From Pseudoflavitalea sp. G-6-1-2 (GTDB lineage Bacteria > Bacteroidota > Bacteroidia > Chitinophagales > Chitinophagaceae), in NCBI RefSeq assembly GCF_012927185.1, contig NZ_JABBGB010000001.1, positions 1,178,001 to 1,242,000 of the forward strand: a DNA stretch of 64,000 nt. The letters are read 5' to 3'. A program made the position numbers and the translations under genes. Of the stretch, positions 54,172 to 62,653 are shown one piece after another. Under the pieces are notes generated by a model. The model saw only the letters and a program-made list of their open reading frames with translations. It was not told where the DNA came from and ran no database searches. The stretch's first letter is position 1; each line of letters starts with the position of its first letter.

Positions 54172-55617
54172 ATGAAAACAGAAGAAAACATTTTACTCCT
54201 CGCAGACGCATACAAATATTCTCATCATAAACTGTATTATCCCGGTACCACTAAGATCTATTCATATCTCGAAAGCCGGGGTGGGCAATTCAAGGAAACA
54301 GTATTCTTCGGTCTGCAATATGTGCTGAAACATTATCTCGAAGGGCAAGTGATCACCAAAGAAAAGATCGATGAAGCGGCAGCTTTTCTGCCTCAGGTTT
54401 TCGGTCGTGATGATGTATTCGACAGAAGCAAGTTCGATTACATCCTCGAAAAATATGATGGCAAACTTCCTGTGAAGATCAAAGCCATTCCCGAAGGAAC
54501 AGCAGTGCCCGTGAACAATGTTCTCGCAACCATCGAAAACACCGACCCTAACTGTTTCTGGCTCACCAATTTTCTTGAAACCCTGCTGATGCAGGTTTGG
54601 TATCCCAACACAGTTGCTACGCTTTCGAGAGAGATCAAAAAAATCGTAACATCTTATCACAAAGACACGGCTTCTGAAGCTGCAATGGAGCAGATTGAAT
54701 TTGTGCTGAACGATTTCGGATTCCGTGGAGTCAGCTCGGTAGAAAGCGCTGCCATCGGCGGAGCCGCTCACCTGCTCAATTTCAGAGGAAGCGATACCAT
54801 CATTGGAAGTGTGATGGCGCAGAAATATTACGATGCTCAGCAGGTATTCGGATTATCTGTTCCTGCAACTGAACACTCCGTGTGTACGCTGCTGGGTGAA
54901 GAAGGCGAGATCGAAATTTTCAAACACGTACTCAAAACATTCCCTACCGGTATCGTATCCTGTGTCTCTGACTCCTATGATATCTTCAGGGCCTGCAGTG
55001 AATACTGGGGTGAAGAACTGAAAGAGCTGGTGTTGAGCAGAGACGGTGTACTGGTGATAAGACCTGATAGCGGAGATCCTGTATTCACATTGCTGAAAGT
55101 GTTCTCCATTCTCATGAACAAATTCGGATACACCATCAACGAAAAAGGATACAAAGTACTTCCCCGTCAGGTAAGAGTACTGCAGGGAGATGGAGTGAAT
55201 ATCGATATGATCCGTTTCATCTATGGCGCTCTCAAAGTGAATGGCATCAGCGCTGAGAACCTTGTTCTCGGAATGGGTGGTGCACTGTTGCAGAAAGTGG
55301 ACAGAGACACGCAGAAATTCGCTTTCAAATGCTCCTATGCCGAAGTGAACGGTCAACCTGTGAATGTTCAGAAAAACCCTGTGGAGCTCGATTCACATGG
55401 AAAGCTCACTCAGTCGTTCAAAAAATCAAAAGCAGGAAAACTGAAACTTATCCGCACAGATGAAGGATTTCAGACTGTGGGTCAGGAGGCTAATGCTGAA
55501 TTGCAAGATCAGCTGATCACGGTATTTGAAAATGGAGAGCTGAAAAATACCAGCCGCTTTGAAACCATCCGTGAAAGAGCTGCGCTTCAACAGCCTGTAC
55601 TGGAACAGAACCAGTAA
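54172..55617 (+). CDS. nadV: Nicotinamide phosphoribosyltransferase
   Basis: 481 residues. It starts ILLLADAYKYSHHKLYYPGT. DFGFRGVSSVESAAIGGAAH then LLNFRGSDT matches NAMPT, with the Asp of GSD at the position known to favour nicotinamide. VPATEHSV, VSDSYDIFRACSEYWGEEL and VLQGDGVNIDMIRFIYGAL are further family motifs. It converts nicotinamide and PRPP to NMN, the substrate of the NadM product just upstream (40-base gap). Confidence 0.95.
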   Translation: MKTEENILLLADAYKYSHHKLYYPGTTKIYSYLESRGGQFKETVFFGLQYVLKHYLEGQVITKEKIDEAAAFLPQVFGRDDVFDRSKFDYILEKYDGKLPVKIKAIPEGTAVPVNNVLATIENTDPNCFWLTNFLETLLMQVWYPNTVATLSREIKKIVTSYHKDTASEAAMEQIEFVLNDFGFRGVSSVESAAIGGAAHLLNFRGSDTIIGSVMAQKYYDAQQVFGLSVPATEHSVCTLLGEEGEIEIFKHVLKTFPTGIVSCVSDSYDIFRACSEYWGEELKELVLSRDGVLVIRPDSGDPVFTLLKVFSILMNKFGYTINEKGYKVLPRQVRVLQGDGVNIDMIRFIYGALKVNGISAENLVLGMGGALLQKVDRDTQKFAFKCSYAEVNGQPVNVQKNPVELDSHGKLTQSFKKSKAGKLKLIRTDEGFQTVGQEANAELQDQLITVFENGELKNTSRFETIRERAALQQPVLEQNQ

Positions 55618-55646
55618 GCTGAGCACAATTAATAAATGCATCAATC

Positions 55647-56468
55647 ATGAACCAAAAGAATAGAATAACCATAGCCGAACATACATTGGAAGTGTTGAAC
55701 GCAGGGAAATACACAAGCCCTTCAGGCAATCAGATCGATATAAGCAGTCAAATAGCCAATGCTGTGGGCAATACAAAACTCTATACCCCTGATGTACTCG
55801 AAGAGCTGGCGGAAATTATTCCTGCCCCCAAATTTGAAACAACGTTTGAAGTAGAAAATATCACAACGCTGGATGCAGTCCGTATGCTTGCTGCAAAGGG
55901 AGAAACAAACACAATGGCGCTGAACTTTGCTTCTGCAAAAAATGCTGGCGGCGGATTTCTCGGTGGGGCTCAGGCACAGGAAGAAAGTATCGCGAGAGCA
56001 TCCGCACTTTACCCTTGTCTGCAACAGGCGCCTGAGTATTACAGCTTCCATCGCAACAATAGGACACACCTGTATTCTGATCATATGATCTATTCTCCGG
56101 ATGTGCCTGTGTTCAAAGACGAAGAAGGGAATCTGATGGAAACACCGGTTTGTACCACTGTTATTACTTCTGCTGCAGTGAATAAGGGAGCCATAGAAAA
56201 TAATGAGCGTGAAAGCCTTCCTGATATTCTACCATTGATGAAAATCAGGATCGACAAGATGCTGGCGTTATGCGTGAAGCATCAACATCAGGTACTGATT
56301 CTCGGAGCATGGGGATGTGGCGTATTCAGAAACGAGCCTGATGATATTGCTCAATTGTTCAAAGAAGCGCTTCATGGAAAATATGCGGGTCAATTCAGAA
56401 AAGTATTGTTCGCTGTAAAAACAAATAACGAAGCTGTGATTGAGCCTTTCAGGAAAAGATTCAGTTAG
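55647..56468 (+). CDS. TIGR02452/microbial-type poly(ADP-ribose) glycohydrolase-like protein
   Basis: 273 residues. The PARG signature GGG-x6-8-QEE is present (NAGGGFLGGAQAQEESIARA at about 98). It is followed by YPCLQQAPEYYSFHR, PVFKDEEGNL, a conserved strand with TTVITSAAVNKG, and LILGAWGCGVFRNEPDDIA. The fold is a macrodomain relative that removes ADP-ribose from targets. It lies 29 bases after nadV in the NrtR-controlled operon, so it probably feeds ADP-ribose back to the Nudix enzyme. Confidence 0.9.
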   Translation: MNQKNRITIAEHTLEVLNAGKYTSPSGNQIDISSQIANAVGNTKLYTPDVLEELAEIIPAPKFETTFEVENITTLDAVRMLAAKGETNTMALNFASAKNAGGGFLGGAQAQEESIARASALYPCLQQAPEYYSFHRNNRTHLYSDHMIYSPDVPVFKDEEGNLMETPVCTTVITSAAVNKGAIENNERESLPDILPLMKIRIDKMLALCVKHQHQVLILGAWGCGVFRNEPDDIAQLFKEALHGKYAGQFRKVLFAVKTNNEAVIEPFRKRFS

Positions 56469-56519
56469 CATCAATATTTTATCCGGGCAGCATGCAAATG
56501 CTACCCTTACCTATCGAAA

Positions 56520-57068
56520 ATGGAAAAGAAAATAAAACATATCAGCAAATTCATGAGTCTGGTATTGAGACACAAACCCGAAGAGATCGGACTTGTGCTC
56601 GACGAAAACGGATGGACATCCGTAAACGACCTCATCGAAAAACTCAACTCAAAAGGAGAAGATGTAACCAGGGAACTCATTCAACTGGTAGTAAGTTCAA
56701 ATGATAAAAAGCGATTTTCATTTAATGAGGATCAAACAATGATCCGTGCCAATCAGGGACACAGCATTGAAGTGGATCTGGAGCTGCGCGCTACTGAACC
56801 GCCTGAATACCTGTATCACGGCACTGCTACGAAATTCCTGCCAGCTATCATGGATGCAGGATTGCTTAAACGAAACCGCCATCACGTTCATCTTACAGAA
56901 GATCTGGGTATGGCGAAGAATGTAGGTGCGAGGCATGGAAGTCCTGTAATTCTGCGAGTGGCTGCAAAAGAAATGTTGGTAGCTGGATTTACATTCTATC
57001 TGTCGGAAAATAATGTGTGGCTGGTAGAGGAAGTGCCGTCAACTTTTCTGCATAAGATGGATCATTGA
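56520..57068 (+). CDS. kptA: RNA 2'-phosphotransferase (Tpt1/KptA)
   Basis: 182 residues, the normal KptA length. Motifs: ISKFMSLVLRHKPEEIGLVL (RHxPxxIGLxLD), GWTSVNDLIEKL, RANQGHSIEVDLEL, YLYHGTATKFLPAI and HHVHLTEDLGMA, giving the Arg-His-Arg-Arg-type NAD+ site. It removes an RNA 2'-phosphate using NAD+, releasing nicotinamide and ADP-ribose 1'',2''-cyclic phosphate. Last gene of the operon; its end overlaps the convergent LytTR gene by 7 bases. Confidence 0.95.
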   Translation: MEKKIKHISKFMSLVLRHKPEEIGLVLDENGWTSVNDLIEKLNSKGEDVTRELIQLVVSSNDKKRFSFNEDQTMIRANQGHSIEVDLELRATEPPEYLYHGTATKFLPAIMDAGLLKRNRHHVHLTEDLGMAKNVGARHGSPVILRVAAKEMLVAGFTFYLSENNVWLVEEVPSTFLHKMDH

Positions 57069-57961
57069 CCCAACTCTCCTTTTACCGCCAGCAATCTGTC
57101 TGAGAATTCTTTATTCAGATTTCTTGAAACAGGCAACAACTCATCACTTCCATTGATTCGCATTTTGTATCCCTGTGCATTCCCTTCAACTGAAATTATT
57201 TTCTCAAGATTGATGATATAAGTGCGATGGCAACGGAAGAAAAGGCTGTGGTTCTGCAATGTTTCTTCCATTTTTTTCATGGTGTTTCGGATGATAGTGT
57301 AATTCAATCGTCCGTTCTTCTCGAAAAACACTTTCACATAATTGCTGGCAGACTCCAGATAAACCAGCTCCTGTTCATCTACTGAAAATTTCTCGTTGTT
57401 ATTGTCTCCTGAGAATGTAATGATGCTGTGCCGAATTGTTGAAACAGGCACCAGCTGATCTGCCTGTTTCTTCTCCTGCAATTTTTCATGGAGAACAGCG
57501 GCTTCCTGTCGGAATTGTTTCAGCCTGATATTCTGTTTGTACAATGTGTAAATGGTGATGGGAACAATCCCCACAGTTGTTGTGGTCATCATTGCATGGA
57601 GAAAACTCTCCAGGGTCAGATGCGTGTCGAAAAGCAACGGATATACCAGAAAGTTCAGTGTCCCGATGAGCACTACCACCAGCAGGATGTTGAGGATCTG
57701 TTTGCCTACCGTCCAGTTTTTTTCGTTGAAGGCATTCGGAAACATCCAGTCGAGCACAATGTCCATGGTGAAAATTCCTGTGAAAGTAACTGCTCCGAAA
57801 ATAGCGCAGCTCAGTACGATTCCTCCCGTAGTGGCTGTTTCCATATGAAACGGACGAAATATCAGCAGAAACAAAAAAATGAAAATGGCAAATCCTGCCG
57901 AAGTTTTTACGGCCCCCTTCAGGCTTGAATCGTGGGGGAATGGTTGTTGCAAAAATTTCAT
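57062..57961 (-). CDS. Membrane LytTR-family transcriptional regulator
   Basis: 299 residues from the ATG at 57961. Four membrane helices fill about residues 15-140 (FAIFIFLFLLIFRPF, GAVTFTGIFTMDIVL, ILLVVVLIGTLNFLVYPLL). A short coiled segment leads to a LytTR domain at about 190-298 (VDEQELVYLESASNYVKVFF, FFRCHRTYIINLEKI). It is a one-component, membrane-anchored regulator with no receiver domain. Last of the receptor-periplasmic protein-regulator operon, and it may act on the repeats upstream of that operon. Confidence 0.9.
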   Translation of the reverse strand: MKFLQQPFPHDSSLKGAVKTSAGFAIFIFLFLLIFRPFHMETATTGGIVLSCAIFGAVTFTGIFTMDIVLDWMFPNAFNEKNWTVGKQILNILLVVVLIGTLNFLVYPLLFDTHLTLESFLHAMMTTTTVGIVPITIYTLYKQNIRLKQFRQEAAVLHEKLQEKKQADQLVPVSTIRHSIITFSGDNNNEKFSVDEQELVYLESASNYVKVFFEKNGRLNYTIIRNTMKKMEETLQNHSLFFRCHRTYIINLEKIISVEGNAQGYKMRINGSDELLPVSRNLNKEFSDRLLAVKGELGQ

Positions 57962-58029
57962 GATTGCTGATCGCTGCATATGCTATGTCCCAACAGAGAT
58001 TGCAGCTGTCGGGTCATAGCAAAGATTTA

Positions 58030-58698
58030 TTATTTTTTCAATTGTTCAAGTAATTTCTGAGCATCTGCTGAACCCCAGTTGGGATCGATGCTGCCGGATG
58101 GCTGAAACTGTTTGAATTTCTTTACCGCTTCTTCGAGTACGGGCAGTGCGGCTTCTGCACCTCCGCCGAGCATCGCAGGAGTTTTCAATTTTGTTCTTGC
58201 TTCTACCAGATAAGGACGTGGATTTGCGGGATTTTGCTCATGCGCTTTTTTCAACCATGCAGCTGCTACTACACTCAGCTCCTGATATCTGGCAGGAGGA
58301 TCTACCAGAAGTCTTGCATTGGCCAGCATCGCCTGAACTGTGGAGACTTCTGAGTTCCCCGGATGAAGCGCTTCTGCCTTGATGAGAAATGCGGCAGCTT
58401 TTTCTGCTATCGCATCCACCCCCGATTTATCATTGGTATTCAGTGCAAGGGCTGTGTAGCAGAATGCTGCATAATAAAAAGGTTGCCATGCAGATTTTGC
58501 GGCGTTTCCGATTCTTTCAAAATCGTTGCCTAGTTGCAGCAGTGTGGTTGATGATGATGCTGTATCGAGTTTTTGAATTGCCGATTCCATGATCCTGATA
58601 AATGCCGGATCGGAATTAGTTGAACCAGCTGACTCCTGTGCATTTGCAGCTAAACCTGCAAGGGCAACGATCGATACGGTAAAGAAGATGCGTTTCAT
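58030..58698 (-). CDS. Periplasmic protein with TPR-like helices
   Basis: 222 residues. Signal peptide FFTVSIVALAGLAANAQ (cleavage near 21). The mature part is Ala-rich and helical: AAFCYTALALNTNDKSGVDA, ALHPGNSEVSTVQAMLANAR, WLKKAHEQNPANPRPYLVEA, like degenerate tetratricopeptide repeats. No enzymatic motif. Found between a TonB-dependent receptor and a LytTR regulator in many Bacteroidota as I recall. Function unknown. Confidence 0.78.
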   Translation of the reverse strand: MKRIFFTVSIVALAGLAANAQESAGSTNSDPAFIRIMESAIQKLDTASSSTTLLQLGNDFERIGNAAKSAWQPFYYAAFCYTALALNTNDKSGVDAIAEKAAAFLIKAEALHPGNSEVSTVQAMLANARLLVDPPARYQELSVVAAAWLKKAHEQNPANPRPYLVEARTKLKTPAMLGGGAEAALPVLEEAVKKFKQFQPSGSIDPNWGSADAQKLLEQLKK

Positions 58699-58729
58699 GC
58701 GAATTGTTTTTTATGAATGAATTGATGAA

Positions 58730-60922
58730 TTACAGATCGAGGATTTCTTTCCGGCGGTCGTTGCCGATAGAAATAAATGCTCCGATGAAGATGAATCTTT
58801 TGGCCATTGGAGTGATCGGCTCTCCGCGATACATCCCGCCTGCAGAAGGTTTCGATGCGAAATGATATCCATATACCTGGCTGTTCCCAAGTACATTACT
58901 AACGTTGACCATGAAAACAGTATTGGCTTTTCCGATCACGGTGAGGTAGTTTACCATACAGCTCAGGCTGTGATAATCCATGGTACGGCTGCTGAGAAAA
59001 GATTTCTCAGACAGATTGGGATCGTAGTAGGGCCTTCCTGTTGCGTAAGTGTAGGTGATGGAGAAACTGGTGGTGATGGACTCTACGAATTGTTTGGCTA
59101 CTACATTCGCTGTATGATTGGCAGCGAATGTGGGCTGCACTTTTGAAGGATAATCCAGGAACTGCCTTTTGGTATCGAGCCATGAGTAGGAGATCCAGTA
59201 GTCGAAACCTTTGAAGAGTTTTTTGTCGCGCCAGAACAGTTCAAACCCTTTGGCATAGCCCGCTCCGTCGTTTGTAAGCTGCATAGGGTTGTTGGCAGGG
59301 AAACGTACCAGGTTATGATATTGTTTGTAGAATAGTTCCGCACGAATGGTTCTTCCTTTTGCTATCCGCTCGTAGTTGAAAATGTAGTGACTGGCTCTCG
59401 AATAATCGAGGAGAGGTTTGCGAAGCAGATACGTGGTTTCGGGTTTCTGGTAATAGATGCCGTAAGCGAGACTGATTTGTCCGGCATTGTTCAACTTCCA
59501 TGCAAATGAAAGCCGCGGCGAAATATTTGCTTTTCCAAGCAAGCTGCTGTACTCAACTCTGGCTCCCGGTTTGGCGAGGAACCGCCCCGTGATGTAGATA
59601 TCCGATTCTGCAAATGCTGCTATGAAGTTATCCTGCCTGCGCACATAAGGGATGCTGTCCTCTGCATGAATTTTGTCGATAATGAGTTGTGATTCCGTGC
59701 CGAAATGCAGTTTGCTTAATCCTCCGAGTGTTCTGGTGAACACCAGTCTTGCCTGCGTGGTGTAATTGGTGAGTCTGGGGTAGAAAGATGAAAAGCTGCT
59801 GTCTGGGCTTGCGGTACGAATATCGATCCTGTCTTTGTTGTAGCTGAAACCTCCACCATAATTGATCTTCCAGCTATCATTTATTTTTCCACTGTAGGTG
59901 AGTATGGTGAAGATATTCTCGCCTTTAAGACTGAAATAATCAAATGCCTTTTCGTCTTCCAGTGAAGGTTTGTGGAATGCGATAGTGTTATGTGTTGCAT
60001 ATCCGTAGTATTTGAACATGCCTTTTGTTGTTTTCCATCTTCCGAAAAATTCTCCATTGATAATTTCGGGTGCTTTGGTATAAAATGGTTTCTGCGGAAC
60101 TGCTGCAAAGTATGGAGTGAGGTTGTTGTAATTGATGGAGAACCCTATACTCGATTTTTCGTTTTTGGCCAGTTGCTGGCGGGTAAAGGAGAGCTGCGGA
60201 GAAGAGATAATCATATTTGTTTCGCTGCGCGAAGGAAGGTCGTGGGTCTGGAGGGTGAGCGCTGAACTCATGGCTTGTCCGTACTGCGCAGAATATCCAC
60301 CACTGCTGAAATGGGTGCCTTTGAAAAGCAAGGGAGAGAACCTGCCACGTTGCGAAATATCCGGTACGCTGCTGTAAAAAGGATTTGTTACCAGCATGCC
60401 GTCGATAAACACTTTTGTTTCCGCGCCGGTACCTCCGCGAACAAAAAGCCCTTCTGTTTCCCCCACCTGTTGCGCGCCTGGGAGGGTTTGCAATGCGGCA
60501 ACAACATCGGCCGGTTTGCCCGCCATGGTTACAATGTCGAGGGAGTTCAGAACGGTGTTCCTTTTTTGATTGCCGGCCTCGAAGCTGCCGGCGGAGACGG
60601 TCACTGCCTGCATCTCCGAAATTTCTTCTTTCAGAATGATGTCGATATTGAGTGGCTCGCCGGTTAGTCTTACTTCGCGAACCGACTTTTTGTATCCGAT
60701 CAATGTGACAGTCAGTTCGAAGTGGCCGGTATCCGGACTACTGAAAGAAAACTGTCCGCCGTTTCCGGATGTTGCTCCATAATAGGTGCCCGTGAGTGTG
60801 ATGCTGGCTCCGTTAAGCGGAAGGTTCTTACTGCCGGTGATGGTTCCTTTGATCAGGGTCTGAGCAGAAAGCGACTGGCAGAACAGCAGTAGGAAAATGG
60901 AGCAGATAGTCTGGAAACGCAT
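58730..60922 (-). CDS. TonB-dependent receptor with carboxypeptidase-like N-terminal domain
   Basis: 730 residues. Signal peptide (about 1-20, ending LSAQ), then a CarboxypepD-like domain (about 23-105, LIKGTITGSKNLPLNGASIT). The plug follows (about 115-215, VVAALQTLPGAQQVGETEGL then FVRGG), then a beta barrel with strands to the C-terminal FIGAFISIGN. The extreme C-terminus (DRRKEILDL) extends past the last strand. It imports an unknown ligand across the outer membrane. It heads the three-gene operon. Confidence 0.92.
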   Translation of the reverse strand: MRFQTICSIFLLLFCQSLSAQTLIKGTITGSKNLPLNGASITLTGTYYGATSGNGGQFSFSSPDTGHFELTVTLIGYKKSVREVRLTGEPLNIDIILKEEISEMQAVTVSAGSFEAGNQKRNTVLNSLDIVTMAGKPADVVAALQTLPGAQQVGETEGLFVRGGTGAETKVFIDGMLVTNPFYSSVPDISQRGRFSPLLFKGTHFSSGGYSAQYGQAMSSALTLQTHDLPSRSETNMIISSPQLSFTRQQLAKNEKSSIGFSINYNNLTPYFAAVPQKPFYTKAPEIINGEFFGRWKTTKGMFKYYGYATHNTIAFHKPSLEDEKAFDYFSLKGENIFTILTYSGKINDSWKINYGGGFSYNKDRIDIRTASPDSSFSSFYPRLTNYTTQARLVFTRTLGGLSKLHFGTESQLIIDKIHAEDSIPYVRRQDNFIAAFAESDIYITGRFLAKPGARVEYSSLLGKANISPRLSFAWKLNNAGQISLAYGIYYQKPETTYLLRKPLLDYSRASHYIFNYERIAKGRTIRAELFYKQYHNLVRFPANNPMQLTNDGAGYAKGFELFWRDKKLFKGFDYWISYSWLDTKRQFLDYPSKVQPTFAANHTANVVAKQFVESITTSFSITYTYATGRPYYDPNLSEKSFLSSRTMDYHSLSCMVNYLTVIGKANTVFMVNVSNVLGNSQVYGYHFASKPSAGGMYRGEPITPMAKRFIFIGAFISIGNDRRKEILDL

Positions 60923-60935
60923 GTGATTGTTTTTC

Positions 60936-60943
60936 CAAAATTA
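60936..60943 (-). promoter_or_regulatory. -7 element of the TonB-receptor operon
   Basis: On the minus strand TAATTTTG (TAnnTTTG), 14 bases before the start codon. The nearest TTTG upstream is 21 bases away, slightly too far, as in activator-dependent promoters. Confidence 0.6.
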
Positions 60944-61337
60944 CCACGCCCCGGGAGGGGTATCCAAATGGAAGGGCCGTTCCGACTGCGTTTCGGGACG
61001 AATGGAATGCGCCGGGACGAATGGAATGGCTGAGGGATGAACTGCATGGGTGCTTATCTGCAGAAGCAGTTAACAGGCAACCTGCTACGGCAACCGGGTA
61101 TTATCTGCACAGTTAGCAATTGAAGCAGACTCTTCGGAACTTCGCAATGGAAACTGCCCGATCCCGATAAAACGATACTCAGTTTTCTGGTTCCTTTACT
61201 TGCACTTCCACAGATTACACACTATATTCTCGACGGATTTATCTGGCGTATCCGCCACGATGATTTTAAGTGGAACAGTGAAGTTAAACACGTAAATTAC
61301 GTTCAACAGCAACATTAATCATTTCACAACAGAACCC
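60944..61337. other. Divergent regulatory region between TonB operon and SWIM gene
   Basis: About 395 bases. The left part holds the TonB-operon promoter region and the direct repeats. The rest has no credible frame. A short palindrome, CGTAAATTACG, lies near 61290, about 40 bases before the SWIM gene start. Confidence 0.5.
60995..61048. repeat. Three direct repeats upstream of the TonB-receptor operon
   Basis: GGGACGAATGGAATG occurs exactly twice (60995-61009 and 61014-61028, period 19). A degenerate third copy, GGGATGAACTGCATG, is at 61034-61048 (period 20). They lie about 50-110 bases upstream of the -7 box, a typical activator position. LytTR proteins bind spaced direct repeats, and the operon ends with a LytTR gene. 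Confidence 0.7.
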
Positions 61338-62645
61338 GTGAGCCTTAACCTTACTGAAGAACAGATCCTGGCGCTGGCCCCGGACGCTGGCAGCGCGAAG
61401 TCAGGAAAAGATTTAGCCAATCCTGCAAAATGGGTGAGCAAAGGCATCCACGAAAAAGCCCTCTGGGGCGAATGTCAGGGCAGTGGCAGCAAGCCATATC
61501 AAACTCAAATCGACCGACTTAATATTGCTTTCAAATGCAGTTGCCCTAGCAGGAAGTTTCCCTGCAAACATGGACTGGGACTACTTTTGCTGCATGCCCG
61601 TCAGCCAAATATCTTCACAGAGTCCACCGAACCTGACTGGGTAACCGCCTGGCTCAGCAAACGCGAAGAAAAACAAATTCAGCAGGCAGAGAAAAAGGAT
61701 AAACCCATTGATGAAGCGGCACAGGCCAAACGTGCGCAGGCACGGGAATCAAAAGTGTCTGATGGAATTGAAGACCTTCGTTTGTGGATTAGCGATATTA
61801 TCCGGAATGGCATCCACAGCATGCCCGAAAAAGGTGATAACTGGTTTGAGCAAACAGCCAAGCGAATGGTAGATGCACAGGCTCCCGGACTCGCAGGCCT
61901 GGTACGCAATCTCGGAAATACCTCCTTCTACTCCGATGGCTGGCAATCTGGTTTTATGGACCAGCTTCTGCAACTCTATCTCCTCATCGAAGGATACAAA
62001 AACTCCAACGAAACGGATGGCGCCATCTCCGATGATCTCCGCCTCGGTATCGGGTTTATCCAGAAGCAGGATGAACTGAAAGAACAATCCGGCATCACAG
62101 ACAACTGGCTGGTATTATCAAAACAAGTATCTGAACGCGATAACATCACTACCGAAAAGTTCTGGCTCTACGGAACAGGCAGCCAACGTTATGCGCTGAT
62201 ATTGCAATTCATCGCAAAAGGACAACTGGCGCAGCTCGCCATCACTCCGGGATTGAACATCAATGCGGAACTGGTATTCTATCCTTCTGCATTGCCTATG
62301 CGCGCCATCATCAAACAACAGCATAATGCCGGCACCAAACCTGCATTCAAAGGATTCAACAACTGGCAGGAGGTTGCCGAAGAAGAAACTGCTGGCTTTG
62401 CCAAACTTCCTTTCAGAACCGAACGGCCTTACCTCATTCATCAGTTGAAACCTGTTGAATACAAAGAACAATGGTGGTTGCAGGATAGCGATGGAGCAAT
62501 GATGCAGTTGCTGCATCCAAATAAATACATCTGGAAAATGCTCTCCATCAGCGGAGGTGCTGCGCTCGACGTAGCCGTGATCGGAAAAGAAGACAGATAC
62601 CTGGCCGTAGGATTATGGAACCAGGGCGAATACATCATTTTATAA
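61338..62645 (+). CDS. SWIM zinc-finger protein
   Basis: 435 residues with a GTG start (MSLNLTEEQILALAPDAGSA). The SWIM motif CxCx(n)CxH is at about 70-85 (CSCPSRKFPCKHGLGLLLLH). A charged linker follows (about 105-150), then a large mixed domain ending FLAVGLWNQGEYIIL-like strands. SWIM fingers bind DNA or protein. This family pairs with DUF5691 next door, in loci that elsewhere also carry MoxR-type ATPase, DUF5682 and VWA proteins. Confidence 0.88.
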   Translation: MSLNLTEEQILALAPDAGSAKSGKDLANPAKWVSKGIHEKALWGECQGSGSKPYQTQIDRLNIAFKCSCPSRKFPCKHGLGLLLLHARQPNIFTESTEPDWVTAWLSKREEKQIQQAEKKDKPIDEAAQAKRAQARESKVSDGIEDLRLWISDIIRNGIHSMPEKGDNWFEQTAKRMVDAQAPGLAGLVRNLGNTSFYSDGWQSGFMDQLLQLYLLIEGYKNSNETDGAISDDLRLGIGFIQKQDELKEQSGITDNWLVLSKQVSERDNITTEKFWLYGTGSQRYALILQFIAKGQLAQLAITPGLNINAELVFYPSALPMRAIIKQQHNAGTKPAFKGFNNWQEVAEEETAGFAKLPFRTERPYLIHQLKPVEYKEQWWLQDSDGAMMQLLHPNKYIWKMLSISGGAALDVAVIGKEDRYLAVGLWNQGEYIIL

Positions 62646-62653
62646 TCAGCCAT

